Positions 62,801 to 64,000 of a DNA stretch of 64,000 nucleotides are shown here, piece after piece (the stretch's first letter is position 1; each line of letters begins with the position of its first letter). This DNA is from Listeria sp. PSOL-1 (lineage in GTDB: Bacteria > Bacillota > Bacilli > Lactobacillales > Listeriaceae): contig NZ_LR760298.1 in the NCBI RefSeq assembly GCF_902806445.1, forward strand, positions 248,001 through 312,000, read 5' to 3'. A model generated the notes under the pieces. The model saw nothing but the letters and a program-made list of their open reading frames with translations, did not search any database and had not been told where the DNA came from. The translations under genes were made by a program, and so were the position numbers.

Positions 62801-63409
62801 TCTGGTGAAGACGTGAATATGCTTGTTATGGATAATGAAGTTTATTCCAATACAGGTGGTCAATCTTCAAAAGCGACACCAACCGCAGCTATTGCAAAAT
62901 TTGCTTCTCTTGGGAAAGTTGCCGGCAAGAAAGATCTTGGCATGATGGCCATGAGCTATGGGAATATTTACGTTGCACAAATTGCAATGGGAGCAAGTAA
63001 ACGTCAAGCACTAAAAGCCATTGAAGAAGCCGAAAAATATCCAGGCCCATCGTTAATTATTTGCTACACCCCATGTATTGCGCATGGAATTTCTTCAGGC
63101 ATGAAAACAATGCTGTCCGAAACAGATAAAGCTGTTGAATGCGGCTACTGGAATTTATATCGTTATAATCCTGAACTTGAAGAAAAAGGAAAAAATCCAA
63201 TGATGATGGATTTTAAAAAACCAAATTTTGCGTTGTTCAAGGAATTTTTAATGCGTGAAACACGTTATTCAGCACTTTATAAACAAAACCCAGAAATAGC
63301 TAAAAAACTGGCCGAAAAAACCCAAAAAGATGCCGAAAAACGTTTTATCCGTTATGCAAGCCTTGCTGGACTCGATACAGAAAAAATAGTTGCAACAAAA
63401 ACAAAATAA
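59855..63409 (+). CDS. nifJ: Pyruvate:ferredoxin (flavodoxin) oxidoreductase
   Basis: A single-chain, 1184-residue enzyme. Domain I has AIYPITPSSTMAELVDEWSA; the central ferredoxin domain has CTMCNECAFVCPHA and CTGCNLCSETCPAKK for two 4Fe-4S clusters; GACAGCGETPYIK and the TPP-binding segment GGDGWAYDIGFAGIDHV give the remaining cluster and cofactor site. It converts pyruvate and CoA to acetyl-CoA and CO2, passing electrons to ferredoxin or flavodoxin, and is oxygen sensitive. ATG 59855 is preferred to GTG 59843 by distance from GGAAG. Confidence 0.95.
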   Translation: MRNQKTMDGNTAAAYISYAFTEVAAIYPITPSSTMAELVDEWSAASKLNLFGEPVKVVELESEAGASGTVHGSLKAGALTSTYTASQGLLLMIPNMYKIAGELLPTVFHVSARTISAASLNIFGDHSDVMAARQTGFVMLAESTVQEVMDLSAVAHLASLKGSLPFLNFFDGFRTSHELQKIELLEYAELEALLDKGALATFRNRSMSPNRPTTSGTNQNPDIFFQQRETVNRYYQEIPSIVREYMSEINKLRGTDYDLVNYYGSEDATDVIVAMGSVTSVISQAIDHLIAQGKKVGLLNIRLYRPFPSDIFLQKMPNTVKRMAVLDRTKEPGASGEPLLLDVQSALYDSEKRPVVIGGRYGLGSKDVTPDQILGVYSHLESALPKPRFTIGITDDVTQLSLENIGPKDLTNPETFQCKFWGFGSDGTVGANKAAIKIIGDHTDLNVQGYFSYDSKKSGGLTVSHLRFGKSKIRSSYLVTEPNFVSCSTAAYLKTYNLLEGIKEGGTFLLNTVWSVEQLERHLPASIRRTIAEKKVNFYIINALKIASESGLGRRTNTIMQTAFFKLTKILPFEKALQELKDSALKTYGKKDMGVATKNIQAMDAAISGLVKVEIPASWLEVSDEPKKTDQTTPSYVKQILEPVNRLLGDTLSVGQLIENGMADGSVPQGTSAYEKRGIALEVPEWISENCTMCNECAFVCPHAAIRPILTDDLEKETAPLGFITREMRGKNGLNYRIQVSPLDCTGCNLCSETCPAKKKALVMKPFEEIAEQEERNWDFAMSVTPKKNPGKKNTIPGSQFEQPLLEFSGACAGCGETPYIKLVTQLFGDRMMIANATGCSSIWGASAPATPYTVNHLGQGPAWANSLLEDNAEYGYGMHLANQTLRKALANKIKEALSSGEYSEHLRACFTEWLAQMDIGEGTRERAEDLQLALLAEMKDQPLLEEIYAARDLFIKRSQWMIGGDGWAYDIGFAGIDHVLASGEDVNMLVMDNEVYSNTGGQSSKATPTAAIAKFASLGKVAGKKDLGMMAMSYGNIYVAQIAMGASKRQALKAIEEAEKYPGPSLIICYTPCIAHGISSGMKTMLSETDKAVECGYWNLYRYNPELEEKGKNPMMMDFKKPNFALFKEFLMRETRYSALYKQNPEIAKKLAEKTQKDAEKRFIRYASLAGLDTEKIVATKTK

Positions 63410-63411
63410 AA

Positions 63412-63461
63412 CGGTGATAACGCAGGAGGTTAAAAACTAAAAAGCAGGAAAGTTGTCACCG
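63412..63461 (+). terminator. Weak hairpin after nifJ
   Basis: CGGTGA pairs with TCACCG across 38 bases, followed by TTTT. AAAATAAAACGGTGATAACG resembles the end of the dispersed hairpin element (AAAATAAATCGGTGACAAGC), so this may be a decayed copy. The rest of the gap to 63588 shows no gene. Confidence 0.35.
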
Positions 63462-63588
63462 ATTTTCCCCAATTTCTTTCATGTGATAAACTTGTCACCT
63501 TTTGTAAGTGAAATGAATGGAATAGCAGCTGTTTTTTTGCTAATCTGAAATTAAATAATCTGACTCTAGCGCAAAGGATATGGTGGAA

Positions 63589-64000
63589 ATGGGCCAAGAA
63601 AGCCAAAAGTTAAATGATTCTCTTCATCCAGTTGCTGGCTTAACCGAGCAAGAAGTTAAAGAACGAATCGATACAGGGCGCCAAAATCATTCGCTAAAAC
63701 CTCTTACTAGATCAATCTCGCGTATTTTTAGCGATAATACGTTAACACTTTTTAATTTGCTCAATATTTTTATCGCGTGTTTTATTATTTATACAGGAAG
63801 TTATAAAAACTTGTTATTCCTCGGAGTAGCGATTTGTAATACAACCATGGGAATCTATCAAGAAATCCGTGCCAAAAGAAGAATCGACAAACTCACAATT
63901 TTAACACAAGCTAAAATACACGTCCTTCGCGAGCGGAAAATCATTGAAATCGAGCAAGAACAGTTGGTTGAAAATGATGTTATGTTTGTTTCGCGTGGAG
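63589..64000 (+). CDS. Cation-transporting P-type ATPase, N-terminal part
   Basis: Open from ATG 63589 to the window edge, about 137 residues. AGLTEQEVKERIDTGRQNHS is the cation-ATPase N-terminal domain, followed by two membrane helices (FNLLNIFIACFIIYTG, NLLFLGVAICNTTMGIYQEI) and the start of the actuator domain (RAKRRIDKLTILTQAK...VENDVMFVSRG). This is the P-type ATPase pattern; the ion-binding and phosphorylation sites lie outside the window, so specificity is unknown. AAAGGA is upstream; ATG 63580 in the same frame is the alternative. Confidence 0.8.
   Translation, partial: MGQESQKLNDSLHPVAGLTEQEVKERIDTGRQNHSLKPLTRSISRIFSDNTLTLFNLLNIFIACFIIYTGSYKNLLFLGVAICNTTMGIYQEIRAKRRIDKLTILTQAKIHVLRERKIIEIEQEQLVENDVMFVSRG

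Noticed and set aside
1..64000. CRISPR arrays, tRNA or rRNA genes
   Set aside because: No regularly spaced direct repeats and no cloverleaf or rRNA sequence were noticed on reading; a tRNAscan or Infernal run would settle it.

Overview
The window is AT-rich, tightly packed Firmicutes DNA and looks like Listeria or a close Listeriaceae relative (inference). The tsaE-tsaB-rimI-tsaD block lies near an ABC-F ATPase and rex. An LtaP-type sulfatase sits near an amino-acid permease, a GlcNAc-binding LPMO carries FnIII and CBM5/12 modules, and argGH is beside an esterase. The order carbonic anhydrase - 2-hydroxyacid dehydrogenase - fructokinase - FabK-like also resembles Listeria blocks as I recall them. 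Species was not determined. No rRNA, tRNA or CRISPR was recognised.

Layout. 1-4.5 kb: an Mga-type regulator behind tandem palindromes, then an LPXTG adhesin with an L-type lectin head and five SpaA repeats. 4.6-9.8 kb: a small membrane protein, a PTS EIIC-like protein, and a Fur-box-controlled iron uptake operon (lipoprotein plus two FecCD permeases, no ATPase). 10-13.4 kb: tRNA modification operon tsaE-tsaB-rimI-tsaD-queH. 13.5-16.2 kb: divergent merR and SDR reductase, and a flavodoxin-fold protein with two membrane helices. 16.4-21.2 kb: cre-controlled fructose-type PTS (EIIA, EIIBC), a MalY-type lyase and a PRD regulator. 21.2-25 kb: ABC-F ATPase, rex, membrane protein. 25.2-42.6 kb: LtaP-like sulfatase, lipoprotein, permease, CorA, YhgE/Pip-type coiled-coil exporter, GntR regulator, phosphatase, lipase, LPMO, pdxK-type kinase, HAD phosphatase, acetyltransferase and two small genes.

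42.6-51.7 kb is an accessory island and the most interesting part. It holds two paralogous ETX/MTX2 (aerolysin-like) beta-pore-forming toxin genes, both on the minus strand, sharing a palindromic promoter module. Between them lie a broken secreted peptide gene with a 4-TM partner, an unknown secreted protein translationally coupled to an ArsD-like protein lacking the paired cysteines, a YxeA protein, another small secreted protein, a possible beta-trefoil lectin and an Amidase_2 enzyme. Three of the secreted-protein genes share another promoter block. Two decayed integrase C-termini, an LPXTG-tail relic and a candidate LhrC-type sRNA lie at the left side, pointing to repeated integration and decay.

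51.7-64 kb returns to core genes: alpha-carbonic anhydrase, dehydrogenase, HD hydrolase, fructokinase, FabK-like reductase, argGH with ARG-box-like sites, esterase, pyruvate:ferredoxin oxidoreductase and the start of a P-type ATPase.

A dispersed hairpin element of about 130-160 bp occurs in four 3'-flanking intergenic regions (near 9.8, 13.5, 16.3 and 25.1 kb).
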